Source: Paludicola sp. MB14-C6 (lineage in GTDB: Bacteria; Bacillota; Clostridia; Oscillospirales; Ruminococcaceae). From it: DNA of 64,000 bases. Where the stretch lies: assembly GCF_030908625.1 (NCBI RefSeq), contig NZ_CP133133.1, positions 558,001 to 622,000 on the forward strand, given 5' to 3'. A program made the position numbers and the translations under genes. Of the stretch, positions 16,766 to 26,283 are shown in pieces. Below the pieces are notes generated by a model. It worked only from the letters and a program-made list of their open reading frames with translations. It searched no databases and was not told where the DNA came from. Each line of letters starts with the position of its first letter. Position 1 is the stretch's first letter.

Positions 16766-16774
16766 ATAAATCAC

Positions 16775-16802
16775 AAAAGCCGCCAGTGAAATGGCGGTTT
16801 TT
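16775..16802 (+). terminator. terminator after the oxidoreductase gene
   Basis: An 11-bp stem AAAAGCCGCCA/TGGCGGTTTTT (one G-U pair) with a 6-base loop and T-rich tail, just past the stop. Probably bidirectional with the converging PAP2 gene. Confidence 0.85.
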
Positions 16803-16805
16803 CTT

Positions 16806-17633
16806 TTATAGCTGTGATTTCTTCATTACAAGGCTTTTTATAATATAAAATAATGTAATGGTAATCCCTATTGCAAACAACACATCTGAGCAAAAATGCG
16901 CTCCTGCTACTACCCTACTATATGCCATAATGATAATAACGCTGATTGGTAAGATATAACAAATAACCTTACTAAGCTTATACTCACACGTTTTAGCAAA
17001 CATCGTCAAAACAATTAGCATACTAGCAGACGTTGTATGACCTGACGGAAAAGAACGATTACCGGTTAACCCTTGTGGCATATACCACGGAGTAAATTGT
17101 AATACAGGGTTTGTCATATCTTCAAAACGCATTCTGCCCCAAGTAAATTTCAAGCCATTGATTACTACAGCGGATGCAATTGCTAAATAAATTGTAGTTA
17201 TGGCAATTGATTTCAGATATAAAAGTGTCGTTATATCTATATTGGTTGTTACAGAAAACAATACTAACACACTAAACAAAAACAAAGCACACAGCAACCA
17301 CGTTCTTAAATTATTAAATTCAATTACATATTTGAAAAAATAAATAACACCACCAAACAAGCAAAGCAATGAAGCACATATTTTAAACGCTGAATGCTTC
17401 ACTTCGCTTACTCTGAAATAATACATAAATAAAATAACACCACTATATGTAATCAAAATCCCGGGAATAAATTCCCCAAACCATTCTAATACCTGAGCGC
17501 ATTTAGATGTTTGATTAACTACTATTTCAGTAATTTTTAAATCAAATACTCCAAAAGTAATTGCCAATGCTCCCCAAAGCAATACTGCAAATGAAATGAA
17601 CAGAACGGGTTTTTGTTTTTTCTTTGTTAACAT
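16806..17633 (-). CDS. PAP2 superfamily membrane phosphatase
   Basis: A 275-residue multi-pass membrane protein of the phosphatidic acid phosphatase type 2 family. The three catalytic motifs are present: K-x6-R in KFTWGRMRF (about residue 164), PSGHTTS (about 195) and SRVVAGAHFCSD (about 238). About seven hydrophobic segments. Likely substrates are lipid phosphates or undecaprenyl diphosphate. ATG at 17633 with AAAGGAG 8 bases upstream. Monocistronic. Confidence 0.9.
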   Translation of the reverse strand: MLTKKKQKPVLFISFAVLLWGALAITFGVFDLKITEIVVNQTSKCAQVLEWFGEFIPGILITYSGVILFMYYFRVSEVKHSAFKICASLLCLFGGVIYFFKYVIEFNNLRTWLLCALFLFSVLVLFSVTTNIDITTLLYLKSIAITTIYLAIASAVVINGLKFTWGRMRFEDMTNPVLQFTPWYMPQGLTGNRSFPSGHTTSASMLIVLTMFAKTCEYKLSKVICYILPISVIIIMAYSRVVAGAHFCSDVLFAIGITITLFYIIKSLVMKKSQL

Positions 17634-17726
17634 ATTTATTCTCCTTTTTTGTTGCTATCCTTATTATACAAAAGATAAATATGTTCTTCCATCTCATTAC
17701 CTTACAGCCAACTTACATTTTTGTAA

Positions 17727-17760
17727 GAAAAAAAGTAACGTACTACTCGCTACGTTACTT
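17727..17760 (-). terminator. terminator of the collagen-like gene
   Basis: On the reverse strand, a 10-bp stem AAGTAACGTA/TACGTTACTT with an 8-base loop runs into eight T's (A's at 17727-17734). Confidence 0.8.
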
Positions 17761-17776
17761 AAATAGTAAAATTATA

Positions 17777-18478
17777 TTAAACCGCAAAAGAAACATCATC
17801 AAAGTTAATTGACTGACCGCCTGTAGCTGCTACTTCGAAAGTAATTTTAGCACCGGTTACATTATCAGGTGCTGCAGAAGTAATGAGTTTATAATAAGCA
17901 AAATTATTACTTAAAGTTGGCATATCAGAATCTCTAACAGATATTGATCCGTCTGGCTCATCTCCTTCAGTTGTTGTAAATACAACTGTTGCTTCAAACC
18001 CAGCATTAGAACCGGAGGCATTAGCAAAAAAGGAAAGCGTATAAAAACAACCTTTGTTAATTTTCGTAACTGTTTGTGTTAGTATACCACCATCTTTAAT
18101 ATTAACAGCAGAATCTCCTGAATGCACCCTTCCTCCAGCTGTCTGTTGAGAAATAGCAGATGAAGTAGTTGTAGACCAATTAGTAGGAACGTTTGCTGTA
18201 AATAGCTCCATTCCGCCATTTAAGAGTAATTGACCAGATGAACAGCAAGGTCCTGGAGGTCCTTGTTCGCCTTGTTTACCTGGAGGTCCTTGTTCGCCTT
18301 GTTCACCTTGTTCGCCTTGTTCACCTTGTTCGCCTTGTTTACCCGGTGGTCCTGGTGGTCCCGGTGGTCCCGGGCAACAAACATAATTTGGTTGATTGCA
18401 GTTACACTGTTTATAACAATGTTGCACACGATCAAAGCAATCGTAGCAATAACCTTTTTCTTTTGGATTATCTTTCAT
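17777..18478 (-). CDS. collagen-like protein with C-terminal jelly-roll-like domain
   Basis: A 233-residue protein in three parts. A cysteine-rich N-terminus ([17 protein letters not shown], about residues 11-35); an uninterrupted Gly-x-y stretch of about 14 triplets (about 37-78), mainly GPP, GEQ and GKQ; then a 150-residue beta-rich domain starting [10 protein letters not shown] and ending [10 protein letters not shown], resembling carbohydrate-binding or NTTRR-type jelly rolls fused to spore collagen-like proteins. No signal peptide, which fits a spore coat or exosporium component assembled from the mother cell. Spore location is inferred from family and genome context. AGGAGGG before the ATG. 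Confidence 0.8.
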   Translation of the reverse strand: MKDNPKEKGYCYDCFDRVQHCYKQCNCNQPNYVCCPGPPGPPGPPGKQGEQGEQGEQGEQGEQGPPGKQGEQGPPGPCCSSGQLLLNGGMELFTANVPTNWSTTTSSAISQQTAGGRVHSGDSAVNIKDGGILTQTVTKINKGCFYTLSFFANASGSNAGFEATVVFTTTEGDEPDGSISVRDSDMPTLSNNFAYYKLITSAAPDNVTGAKITFEVAATGGQSINFDDVSFAV

Positions 18479-18636
18479 TTAAACCCTCCTAATATGTTAT
18501 TTAGTATATTATATTCTTAAATATTAATTATGTAACACAAGTTGATGATAAATATAACTTTCTTTCCTAGAAGAATGACAAAACCATTGAAAAATCTTTC
18601 TTGGTTTTGATTTGCCCTAAACATAGGACAAAACAA

Positions 18637-18656
18637 AAAGAGCCCTTAGGCTCTTT
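18637..18656 (-). terminator. terminator of the glycosyltransferase gene
   Basis: On the reverse strand, AAAGAGCC, loop TAAG, GGCTCTTT, then TTGTTTTG: an 8-bp stem with T-rich tail 26 bases beyond the stop. Confidence 0.8.
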
Positions 18657-18682
18657 AGATTGCATATTAAATCCGAATAAAT

Positions 18683-19864
18683 TTATTTTGCTTTCGCTTT
18701 TTTCTCGTCTATTGCTTCTTGATAAACTTTTACAAGATATTCAGCAAGTGCTTCACAACCGTAAATCTTTACAGAGTTAATAACTGAATTTCTTAAATTG
18801 TCTTTTTCTTCTTGTGTTTTATTTTTAAAGTTCATCAGTATTTGATACATCTCATCTGCATCTTTATAAATATAACCGTTTACTCCATCAACTACTTGAC
18901 CTGCATTTAATGGGTCTTGAATATGAATTACAGGCAATCCCGTTGCCATTGCTTCTTTCATAGATATAGAGTTTGTATCAGATAAAGACGCTGTAATATA
19001 TAATTGACATGCACCATAGTAACAAGGTAAATCATCATGCTCAATTCTTCCAGCAAACGAAACCATATCTGAAATGCCAAGCTCTTTTGCTTGATGCTTT
19101 AATTCATCTAGACAAGGGCCTTCACCAAGTATCAATAGTTTTAGCTTATCTTCTTTTTTAACGTTTTTTGACCAATAATTTAAAAGAACATCAACGCTTT
19201 TTTCTCTGCCTAATCTACCACAAAATGAAATTAATATTTCATCATCTGCAACATGATATTGATTGCGAATTTCTTGTGCTCTTACCTTATCAACATTATG
19301 CGGATTGAATACATCTAGTTCTACCGGATTAGGAACAACATTTACACTCTTTTGTGCACCGCATTCATCAAAAAACTCTTGTACTTTTTGAGATGGTCCT
19401 GTTAATGCTGTTGCATGTTTTGCTAAATATTTAACGTAACGATGGGATACTTTTCTTAACATAGGTACCAACTTTTTTGGTGCAATATAATACAAATAAT
19501 CATCATACATTGTATGCAATGTATATACTAATGGAATTTGCAAACGATCGGCAATTAGCGTTCCAGATAAACCAACACCAAATTCATTGTGGATATGAAT
19601 TACATCAGGATCAAAATCTCTTAAGATTTTTAAACGTTTATGACTTAAAGGGGAAGCTAAACCATAATTATATAATTTTTTAAACAATTTTGCAGGGCAG
19701 TTTAATACGCCGTCTTCAATATAATGATGATGAGTCTTTGTATTTGCTGTTACGACTAATACTTCATGGCCTGTTTTCTCAAGTCCATCTTTTAGCGCTT
19801 TCACATGAGTAACCACACCATTAATATATGGTAAGTATGTCTCAGTAAATAAAGCTACCTTCAT
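18683..19864 (-). CDS. GT4 family glycosyltransferase, diacylglycerol glucosyltransferase-like
   Basis: A 393-residue retaining GT-B glycosyltransferase. The N-terminal FTETYLPYINGVVTH and the mid-region VVPNPVELDVFNP are characteristic of the branch that adds glucose to diacylglycerol (glycolipid synthases). The C-terminal nucleotide-binding half has SFAGRIEHDDLP and the E-x7-E region SISMKEAMATGLPVI. Likely a peripheral membrane enzyme of glycolipid or teichoic-acid anchor synthesis; the exact acceptor is inferred. Start at ATG 19864 with AAGGAGG 9 bases upstream; 14 more codons are open upstream but overlap the operator-like palindrome. Lies downstream of sigE. Confidence 0.85.
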   Translation of the reverse strand: MKVALFTETYLPYINGVVTHVKALKDGLEKTGHEVLVVTANTKTHHHYIEDGVLNCPAKLFKKLYNYGLASPLSHKRLKILRDFDPDVIHIHNEFGVGLSGTLIADRLQIPLVYTLHTMYDDYLYYIAPKKLVPMLRKVSHRYVKYLAKHATALTGPSQKVQEFFDECGAQKSVNVVPNPVELDVFNPHNVDKVRAQEIRNQYHVADDEILISFCGRLGREKSVDVLLNYWSKNVKKEDKLKLLILGEGPCLDELKHQAKELGISDMVSFAGRIEHDDLPCYYGACQLYITASLSDTNSISMKEAMATGLPVIHIQDPLNAGQVVDGVNGYIYKDADEMYQILMNFKNKTQEEKDNLRNSVINSVKIYGCEALAEYLVKVYQEAIDEKKAKAK

Positions 19865-19882
19865 TTTATGATCCTCCTTGAT

Positions 19883-19901
19883 TGTACTGACAATCAGTAC
19901 A
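19883..19901. promoter_or_regulatory. 19-bp palindrome, TetR-type operator candidate
   Basis: TGTACTG, five bases, CAGTACA: a perfect 7-bp inverted repeat just upstream of the glycosyltransferase ribosome-binding site. Length and symmetry resemble TetR-family operators. No TetR gene is in the window, so the regulator is unknown. Confidence 0.5.
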
Positions 19902-20058
19902 CTCATCTATTTTTTGTTTCATATTTATAATAACGATTATAATCAATAAAAAATTCAAATCTTTTTGAACTTTTTATGAATTTGTAAAAAATAATTAAAA
20001 ACAGGTTTTAGACGAGTATAACAAAATTTTCACATAAAGTAAAGTATTTATTTTAATA

Positions 20059-20775
20059 CTAAATAATTTTCTGAAATTCATTTTTAAGGCGCTTAATAAT
20101 TCGCTTCTCCAAACGAGAAATATATGATTGAGAAATACCAATCATATCGGCAACTTCTTTTTGAGTTTTCTCTTCACCAGTCTTTAGCCCAAATCGAAGT
20201 TCCATAATTACTCGCTCACGTTCACTTAATTTATTCACACAAGAAATCAATAATTCTCGCTCAATTTCGTTTTCTAAATCTCGATTTACGGTATCCGGAT
20301 CTGTTCCCAATAAATCGGATAGCAATAACTCATTGCCGTCCCAATCCACATTTAATGGTTCGTCAATCGAAATATCATTTTTAGAAAGTGTACTTTTTCT
20401 TAAAAACATTAATATTTCGTTTTCAATACATCGAGATGCGTAAGTTGCCAGCTTTATATTTTTACTTGGACAAAAAGTATTTACAGCTTTAATTAGTCCA
20501 ATGGTTCCAATTGATATTAGATCTTCAATTCCGATTCCTGTAGATTCAAATTTTTTCGCAATATATACAACTAAACGAAGATTATGTACAATTAAAATAT
20601 CTCTAGCCTCTGGTTCGTTCGCTTCCAGCTTGGTAAAAACAATACTTTCCTCTTCTTTTGTTAGTGGTGGTGGTAATGTTTCAGGCCCATTAATATAATG
20701 AACATATTCTCGTCCAAATAAACGATTTAACATCCTTTTGAAGTAGTACTTCATTTTCATTACTAAGTTTTTCAT
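20059..20775 (-). CDS. sigE: sporulation sigma factor SigE precursor
   Basis: Mother-cell-specific sigma factor that directs early sporulation, made as an inactive precursor. The first 30 residues or so are the basic, amphipathic pro-sequence; the cleavage neighbourhood [16 protein letters not shown] matches the site cut by SpoIIGA in Bacillus. Region 2 ([13 protein letters not shown] ... [14 protein letters not shown]) and region 4 ([13 protein letters not shown] ... [13 protein letters not shown]) are intact. 238 residues. It follows spoIIGA by 25 bases. Unlike many spore formers, sigG does not follow. Confidence 0.96.
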   Translation of the reverse strand: MKNLVMKMKYYFKRMLNRLFGREYVHYINGPETLPPPLTKEEESIVFTKLEANEPEARDILIVHNLRLVVYIAKKFESTGIGIEDLISIGTIGLIKAVNTFCPSKNIKLATYASRCIENEILMFLRKSTLSKNDISIDEPLNVDWDGNELLLSDLLGTDPDTVNRDLENEIERELLISCVNKLSERERVIMELRFGLKTGEEKTQKEVADMIGISQSYISRLEKRIIKRLKNEFQKII

Positions 20776-20800
20776 AACCGCCGCTCCCTTTTCATCAATA

Positions 20801-21757
20801 TTAAAATTTCATTTTACTGGTTATTGCAGTTTCAACACTCTTTTCATTTCCTTTATTCTTATTGCTATTTCCGATGCTTTCTACATTACATAACATTGCT
20901 GTACTAATTAATGCTTGAAAATCTCCGTCAGATAGCTTTTGAGTCGTTACTGCTACTAAAGCATTAGTTTCCATTTTCTTTTGTTTATGTACTAACGTAA
21001 TCTTATCCGGCTTAAAAGCCATCAAACATCCTGTACCACTGACAACGCTAACAGGTATCATTCGTATTTTTTTTGAGATTAAGTAGGTATCTTCCTTATC
21101 CAGCAAAGCTTCTTGTGGCGATTCAAAATAAGCGTATAATCTTTTAGGTAGTAATGATTTTAGTTCGGTTAATTCACAAACCATAATCGGAAGCCCAGTA
21201 AACGCATCGGTCAACTTATTTCCTGTATCAAGTAATGCTGATATCATTGTTTCTCGGCCATCCAATGATAATATCACGTAATAACAATCTTTGGTTTGAT
21301 TTCGTTTGTTCAAAAAATAAGTAAAAGCAGTAATAATTAAATATGCAATTATGGTAAAAATAGCTATAGCAAGTGCAGAGATATTAAAATATACTACTCC
21401 ATTTTTATATTGCATTGAAGCCGGAGTAATAAAATACCAAAGGCAAAACATTAGTCCACCGAAAATAAAATTCACAAGGAAAAACACCAATGTTGCTTTT
21501 ACAAAAAAGCGTATTCGTTTATTAAAGAAAGCAATTGCGCTTAATGATAACCCCATTGCGATTTTTATCAGGGTAAATTCAATAAAATTTATATTAAATA
21601 ATATTAAAAGGGAATAAGCACCTGAAACTAAACAGGCAATTATCATACGCAGGTTTGAAACAGATACGCCTAATATCTTTTTGGTGCAAGCAAATAAAAA
21701 ATAGCTTACATAAATATTCAATAAAATGAGTACATCAATATAAATTGTTTCTTTCAC
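20801..21757 (-). CDS. spoIIGA: sigma-E processing peptidase SpoIIGA
   Basis: Membrane aspartic protease that removes the SigE pro-sequence. About five hydrophobic helices fill residues 8-150, then a cytosolic protease domain has the aspartic motif LLDTGN (Asp177). 318 residues, as expected. The start is GTG at 21757 preceded by AGGTGATGG; the N-terminus ([14 protein letters not shown]) matches family members. First gene of the spoIIG operon. Confidence 0.95.
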   Translation of the reverse strand: MKETIYIDVLILLNIYVSYFLFACTKKILGVSVSNLRMIIACLVSGAYSLLILFNINFIEFTLIKIAMGLSLSAIAFFNKRIRFFVKATLVFFLVNFIFGGLMFCLWYFITPASMQYKNGVVYFNISALAIAIFTIIAYLIITAFTYFLNKRNQTKDCYYVILSLDGRETMISALLDTGNKLTDAFTGLPIMVCELTELKSLLPKRLYAYFESPQEALLDKEDTYLISKKIRMIPVSVVSGTGCLMAFKPDKITLVHKQKKMETNALVAVTTQKLSDGDFQALISTAMLCNVESIGNSNKNKGNEKSVETAITSKMKF

Positions 21758-21778
21758 TGTCCATCACCTACAATTTAT

Positions 21779-21811
21779 AGTATATTACATTGGATAGGAA
21801 AACTATGTCAA
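21779..21811 (-). promoter_or_regulatory. spoIIG promoter
   Basis: On the reverse strand there is a perfect TTGACA (21811-21806). Two -10 candidates follow: TAATAT after 18 bases and TATACT after 21 bases. The longer option recalls the unusually wide spacing of the Spo0A-activated spoIIG promoter of B. subtilis. I could not point to a clear Spo0A box. Confidence 0.6.
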
Positions 21812-21851
21812 TTTTGGAATGCAATTTATTGTTTTTATTTGATGTATTCTG

Positions 21852-21880
21852 TTGACTATACTTTTATTAGATAGTATTAT
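21852..21880 (+). promoter_or_regulatory. promoter of the mscS-glycosidase genes
   Basis: TTGACT (21852-21857), a 17-base spacer and TATTAT (21875-21880), 44 bases before the mscS ATG. It lies back to back with the spoIIG promoter. Confidence 0.75.
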
Positions 21881-21924
21881 ATATGTAATTGCGAAATTTA
21901 CTAGTTTAGAAGGATTTTTATAAT

Positions 21925-22728
21925 ATGAAAGACAATATTATTAACTATTTTAAGCTGCATACTCCCAATATTATTTGGAGTATTGTTATCTTAGTTGTAG
22001 GGCTAATTTTAGTGAAGTTCTTCATGAGCATACTAAAAAAGATCTTTAAGAAGTCAAAGCTAGACCCTATATGCCACAAATTTATTTTATCATTCATTAA
22101 AGTTACGCTGTATATTATAGTTGGAATCTCCGCTTTAACTGAATTGGGTGTGCCTCCAACATCACTAATTACCGTATTAGGTGCAGCAGGACTTGCTATT
22201 GGGCTTGCAGTTCAAGATAGCTTAGCAAATTTAGCAGGTGGATTTATCTTACTTTTTACAAAGCCATTTAAAGTTGGTGATTATATTCAAATTGCTGATA
22301 TTACAGGTACCGTAAAGCATATCAACGTTTTGCAAACCAAGCTTGATACGATTGATAACAAAGCAATTTTTATCCCAAACGGGCAAGTTTCGACTGCAAA
22401 AATTATCAACTATTCTGCTGAACCAACTAGGCGATTGGATTTGGTTTTTTCCATTGGTTATCAAGCTGATTTTCAATTTGTAAAGCAGTTGCTTACAGAT
22501 ATTGTTGAAAAAAATCCACTAACATTAAAAGATCCACCGCCAATTATTCGTATGACTGAGCATGGTGCAAGCTCTATTAAAATTGCAGTAAAAGTATGGG
22601 TATTAACTGAAAACTATATGGATTTAAACTTTGATTTATTAGAAGAAGTTAAACTCGCATTCGACAAAAATAAAATTACAATTCCATTTACTCAAATGGA
22701 TGTAAATATTATATCAAAAGAGAAATAG
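21925..22728 (+). CDS. mscS: small-conductance mechanosensitive channel, MscS family
   Basis: A 267-residue channel that releases solutes under osmotic downshock. Two or three N-terminal hydrophobic helices, then the pore-lining helix with the glycine/alanine-packed GAAGLAIGLAVQDSLANLAGG (residues about 87-107), then the cytosolic vestibule beginning KPFKVGDYIQIADITGTV. Length close to E. coli MscS (286). The next gene begins 29 bases after the stop, so the two probably share a transcript. Confidence 0.93.
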   Translation: MKDNIINYFKLHTPNIIWSIVILVVGLILVKFFMSILKKIFKKSKLDPICHKFILSFIKVTLYIIVGISALTELGVPPTSLITVLGAAGLAIGLAVQDSLANLAGGFILLFTKPFKVGDYIQIADITGTVKHINVLQTKLDTIDNKAIFIPNGQVSTAKIINYSAEPTRRLDLVFSIGYQADFQFVKQLLTDIVEKNPLTLKDPPPIIRMTEHGASSIKIAVKVWVLTENYMDLNFDLLEEVKLAFDKNKITIPFTQMDVNIISKEK

Positions 22729-22757
22729 ACTCAATTACTTGAGGAGAGGATATTACC

Positions 22758-25700
22758 ATGAGAAAGCATTGTGCCATTATAACTCCACCGCAACCACCCC
22801 TCTATACTGACTTATTAAAGCAAGAGCTTACCAACAAAGAAATTACTGCTACTTGCTATTCATGGAACGATATTGAATATAAAAATGTATTCGATATTAA
22901 AAACAACCAAACTGTTATCATTACCGATGCGAATAATTGTCCTGCATTTTTACCAAATATGGTAAGTGAATTTTTAAAGCAAGGTGGCAACATCGTTACA
23001 CTTGGAGGACCGCCATTTGCAAATGAGTTTTATAATAAGAATAATGAAGAAATCGACATTCACGCAATCAAGAAGCTAATGACTCAAGGCGCTTTTGACA
23101 AAACTGTCATTCTTCCTTTTCACTCTCCAAATGATTTACTGGGTTTTGAAAAAGATACTTATAATCCCGATAGCAAGAAATATGAAGGAGATGCCACGCT
23201 TTCTTTAGTAGAAGAAGGATTTGTGTCCTCCCACTGCTTAAAATATCATACAAATGAATTTATGATCAACGAAAGTTTTGAAAAAGAAATTCAAATAAAA
23301 AAAGGTCATAACGTAATTGGATTTTATGCAAAGGCTGATGAAAACACCAAAACGATTACAATTTCATTAATCCAAACAAACGGCGATATGTTTAAAACAA
23401 GAATTACGCCATCTACTAATTTTCAATTCTTTATGTTATCAAAAAAAGAATTTGTTTACTACGGTAATCGTCAAGGTATTCATCACGAAAAACGACCTGT
23501 ATATGTCAATTTTGATGAAGTTTGCAAAATACAATTCGGACATGCTTTATCATTTGCTTATTCAGTTGCCGGAGAACATGCATTTTATATTGATGAACTT
23601 TCCAGCGCACACATTGCAATATTGAACGACGAAAAAGTGTCAATTGATGGATTATATCCCGAATATAAGTTCTGTCCCGTAACAAACGCTGTGAAGCTGC
23701 AATGCTATGAAAAGCAAGCTTTTTTATCTCAATCAGATTTAGAACTTCCAAGTGATTTATTTTCTCTATCTCCTAGAGCACAAAGTACCGGTATTGATAA
23801 GCAAAGAAGATTTCGTTTTGTACCACTGATTGAAGCTTTGGATGAGCACAATCAGCGATGTGGTTATGCTGCGTATATGTTTTTAAACTATAATACTTCT
23901 AATCGCAAATCGCTACATAATAAAAGTACAATTGTTGCATACACGACAAATGACTACAACTTTTATGAAAGCGGCGGTGCTCTTAGTGTTGCTGAAGCTG
24001 TTGACAGTATTTTTATGCCTGTTGTTTTATTAGAAGGTGGCTCTAATGAATATATCTATTTAGAAGACGACACAATTGCAGCTTTCGGAGCAGTAGTTTG
24101 CGTTCGAGATAAGGATTTAGCCGACTCTTATCATGTTCGTATTCAAGTAGGAAACAAGACCAGAACATATGATCTAAATGAACTATCCCATTTAGAAAAT
24201 AAAGATGGCTTAGATTTACGGTTAATCGCATTTGAAGATACTCCGCAAGAAACGAATGTATCGGTTTCACTTATAAAAGATGAAACTGTTTATGATATTC
24301 TTACACATGATATTATTATTCATCACCCAAAACCAATTGAAGAACGCAAGTTTGCACATATTCAAAAAGGTGAAAACGAAATCTATATTGGCGATAAGCC
24401 TGTTCGATTTTTTGGGGTCAACTATATGCCTACTTGCAACATCGGTATGGAAACCGGTGAGGAGTTTGAGCATTATGTAGCTTCATTTGCATATGATCCG
24501 GATATTATTGAAGCAGATTTGAAACGTATTTGTGATGTTGGATTAAATGCTGTGTCTATCTTTATGCATTACAACCCGTCTATTCACTCAAACAATATCC
24601 TTCACCTAGTTTCTCTATGTGAAAAATACGGACTATATGCTGATTTAGCAATTCGTCCAAACGCTAACCCATTTGAATTCAATGAAAAAGAAGTAAAAGA
24701 AATGATTACGAAATATGGTTTTCAAGAAAACGATACCATTGTAGCTTATGACATTGCTTGGGAGCGTTACTTAGGAACATATGAACCATGTTATGGAAAC
24801 TTCAACGGTAGAAAATCATTAGATGCTGATTGGAGACAATATATATTAAACCGTTATGGTTCAGTTAAAAATGCGGAGAAAATTTGGCAATATCGAGCTC
24901 CACGCAACGATAAGAACGAAGTAATTGGTGTAACAGACGATATGCTTCGTGAAGATGGTCCACACAATGCTATGGTGGCAGCTTATCGTAATTTTGCTGA
25001 TGGAATTGTTGCATTCAAACACATCAAAGCAATGCAATATATGAAATCTATTGATCCTAACCATATGATTAGCCCTAGAACTGGAGACGCTTCTACGATT
25101 CCTTTAGTTGATCCTGGAATTTATGGCTATGACTACAAAGCACTTGCCTCTTCTATGGAATTTATGTCACCGGAAAGCTATGCTTTATCCGACAGCTATA
25201 AAAGTATGCGTCAAGGCATTTTTACAAACATTTATTCTCGATATGCTAATCCCGATAATGTAGTTATTTGGAAAGAGTTTGGTAAATCCATTTGGATTGG
25301 TTCAAACTTTGTTAATAATCATAAATCGGAGGAATTCCAAGCAGAATACTACAGACGATTCTTCGATATGCTAATACAAGGTCACACAGCAGGCTTATAC
25401 GCTTGGTGGTGGGCAGGTGGATACCGCATTGGTGAGAATAGTGACTTTGGAATCATTGCCCCTGACGGCTCTGATAGACCTGTTACAAAGGTATTTCGTG
25501 AGTATGCAGATAAATTTATCCATGCGCCGGCAATGAAAAAACCTGAATTGCATATTATTATCGACAGAGATTTGCATGCAAATGGATTGATGGCTATGTA
25601 TCAAGAAATGGAGCAAGAGTTATTTGGCGCAGTTGAAGCGGGTACGACAGTTGCGTTTGTTGATGGTGGAACAGGAAAAACTTCTGCTGATGTTGCGCTT

Positions 25701-26102
25701 ATTGAAGTTGGTAATCTGGAGCCTTGTGGATGTGTACCGAAATATCTAAATTGCGTAATTTCTGATATTACAGTTTCATTTGATGGTAAAAAAGCATTTC
25801 CAGTCAAGAATGGTGATATTATTTTTGTAGATAATCATCAGGCTATGACTATTTCAGTAACAGCCGTAAACACGGAAAAAGCAACATGGTTGAGCGGAGA
25901 TTCTTTTGGCAGTGTACTTTTAAAAACGACTGATCAATCAGACTTTGCTTTTGAATCCACATTACACCAAAATGTTGCTTCACTCGAATTTGTAACAAAT
26001 TCAATTACCATCCCTTGTAAAAAAGATATATCCATTGAGTTTGCATTCTGTGCTAAAGATAGAACATTCTTTGGTGAACGTATGAAGTTGAAGTTGAAAT
26101 AA
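22758..26102 (+). CDS. large intracellular glycoside-hydrolase-like protein (TIM-barrel, clan GH-A type)
   Basis: A 1114-residue protein without signal peptide. The N-terminal 90 residues resemble a flavodoxin or amidotransferase-like fold (VIITDANNCPAF ... FLKQGGNIVTLGGPP). A long beta-rich middle follows. From about residue 540 a beta/alpha-barrel begins (YIGDKPVRFFGVNYMP), like GH42/GH5/GH2 catalytic domains. Candidate catalytic glutamates are in DIAWERYLG (about 666) and VIWKEFGKS (about 836), and aromatic WWWAGGYRIGE lies near 882. A beta domain closes the protein. Family and substrate are not identified; an enzyme on oligosaccharides is inferred. Strong terminator after it. Confidence 0.65.
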   Translation: MRKHCAIITPPQPPLYTDLLKQELTNKEITATCYSWNDIEYKNVFDIKNNQTVIITDANNCPAFLPNMVSEFLKQGGNIVTLGGPPFANEFYNKNNEEIDIHAIKKLMTQGAFDKTVILPFHSPNDLLGFEKDTYNPDSKKYEGDATLSLVEEGFVSSHCLKYHTNEFMINESFEKEIQIKKGHNVIGFYAKADENTKTITISLIQTNGDMFKTRITPSTNFQFFMLSKKEFVYYGNRQGIHHEKRPVYVNFDEVCKIQFGHALSFAYSVAGEHAFYIDELSSAHIAILNDEKVSIDGLYPEYKFCPVTNAVKLQCYEKQAFLSQSDLELPSDLFSLSPRAQSTGIDKQRRFRFVPLIEALDEHNQRCGYAAYMFLNYNTSNRKSLHNKSTIVAYTTNDYNFYESGGALSVAEAVDSIFMPVVLLEGGSNEYIYLEDDTIAAFGAVVCVRDKDLADSYHVRIQVGNKTRTYDLNELSHLENKDGLDLRLIAFEDTPQETNVSVSLIKDETVYDILTHDIIIHHPKPIEERKFAHIQKGENEIYIGDKPVRFFGVNYMPTCNIGMETGEEFEHYVASFAYDPDIIEADLKRICDVGLNAVSIFMHYNPSIHSNNILHLVSLCEKYGLYADLAIRPNANPFEFNEKEVKEMITKYGFQENDTIVAYDIAWERYLGTYEPCYGNFNGRKSLDADWRQYILNRYGSVKNAEKIWQYRAPRNDKNEVIGVTDDMLREDGPHNAMVAAYRNFADGIVAFKHIKAMQYMKSIDPNHMISPRTGDASTIPLVDPGIYGYDYKALASSMEFMSPESYALSDSYKSMRQGIFTNIYSRYANPDNVVIWKEFGKSIWIGSNFVNNHKSEEFQAEYYRRFFDMLIQGHTAGLYAWWWAGGYRIGENSDFGIIAPDGSDRPVTKVFREYADKFIHAPAMKKPELHIIIDRDLHANGLMAMYQEMEQELFGAVEAGTTVAFVDGGTGKTSADVALIEVGNLEPCGCVPKYLNCVISDITVSFDGKKAFPVKNGDIIFVDNHQAMTISVTAVNTEKATWLSGDSFGSVLLKTTDQSDFAFESTLHQNVASLEFVTNSITIPCKKDISIEFAFCAKDRTFFGERMKLKLK

Positions 26103-26107
26103 GTTAA

Positions 26108-26137
26108 AAAATAGCCCCTGATTTCAGGGGCTATTTT
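26108..26137 (+). terminator. terminator after the glycoside-hydrolase-like gene
   Basis: A 14-bp stem AAAATAGCCCCTGA and its complement with a very short loop and TTTT tail, 5 bases after the stop. Confidence 0.9.
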
Positions 26138-26283
26138 CGATTTTGGATTGTGACTTTACATGGTTGATATTATAATTCAAATGTGATACGATAATAAAAC
26201 ACTATTTCAATAATTTACATTTAACAATCCATATTTAATTTACAAAGGTTAACGGTCAATATACTGCTCTTTTACTATTACTT

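Noticed and set aside
18250..18370. Regular tandem repeat that could be mistaken for a CRISPR array or minisatellite
   Set aside because: The 9-bp period keeps frame and encodes Gly-x-y triplets; there are no spacers, so it is the collagen-like coding repeat.
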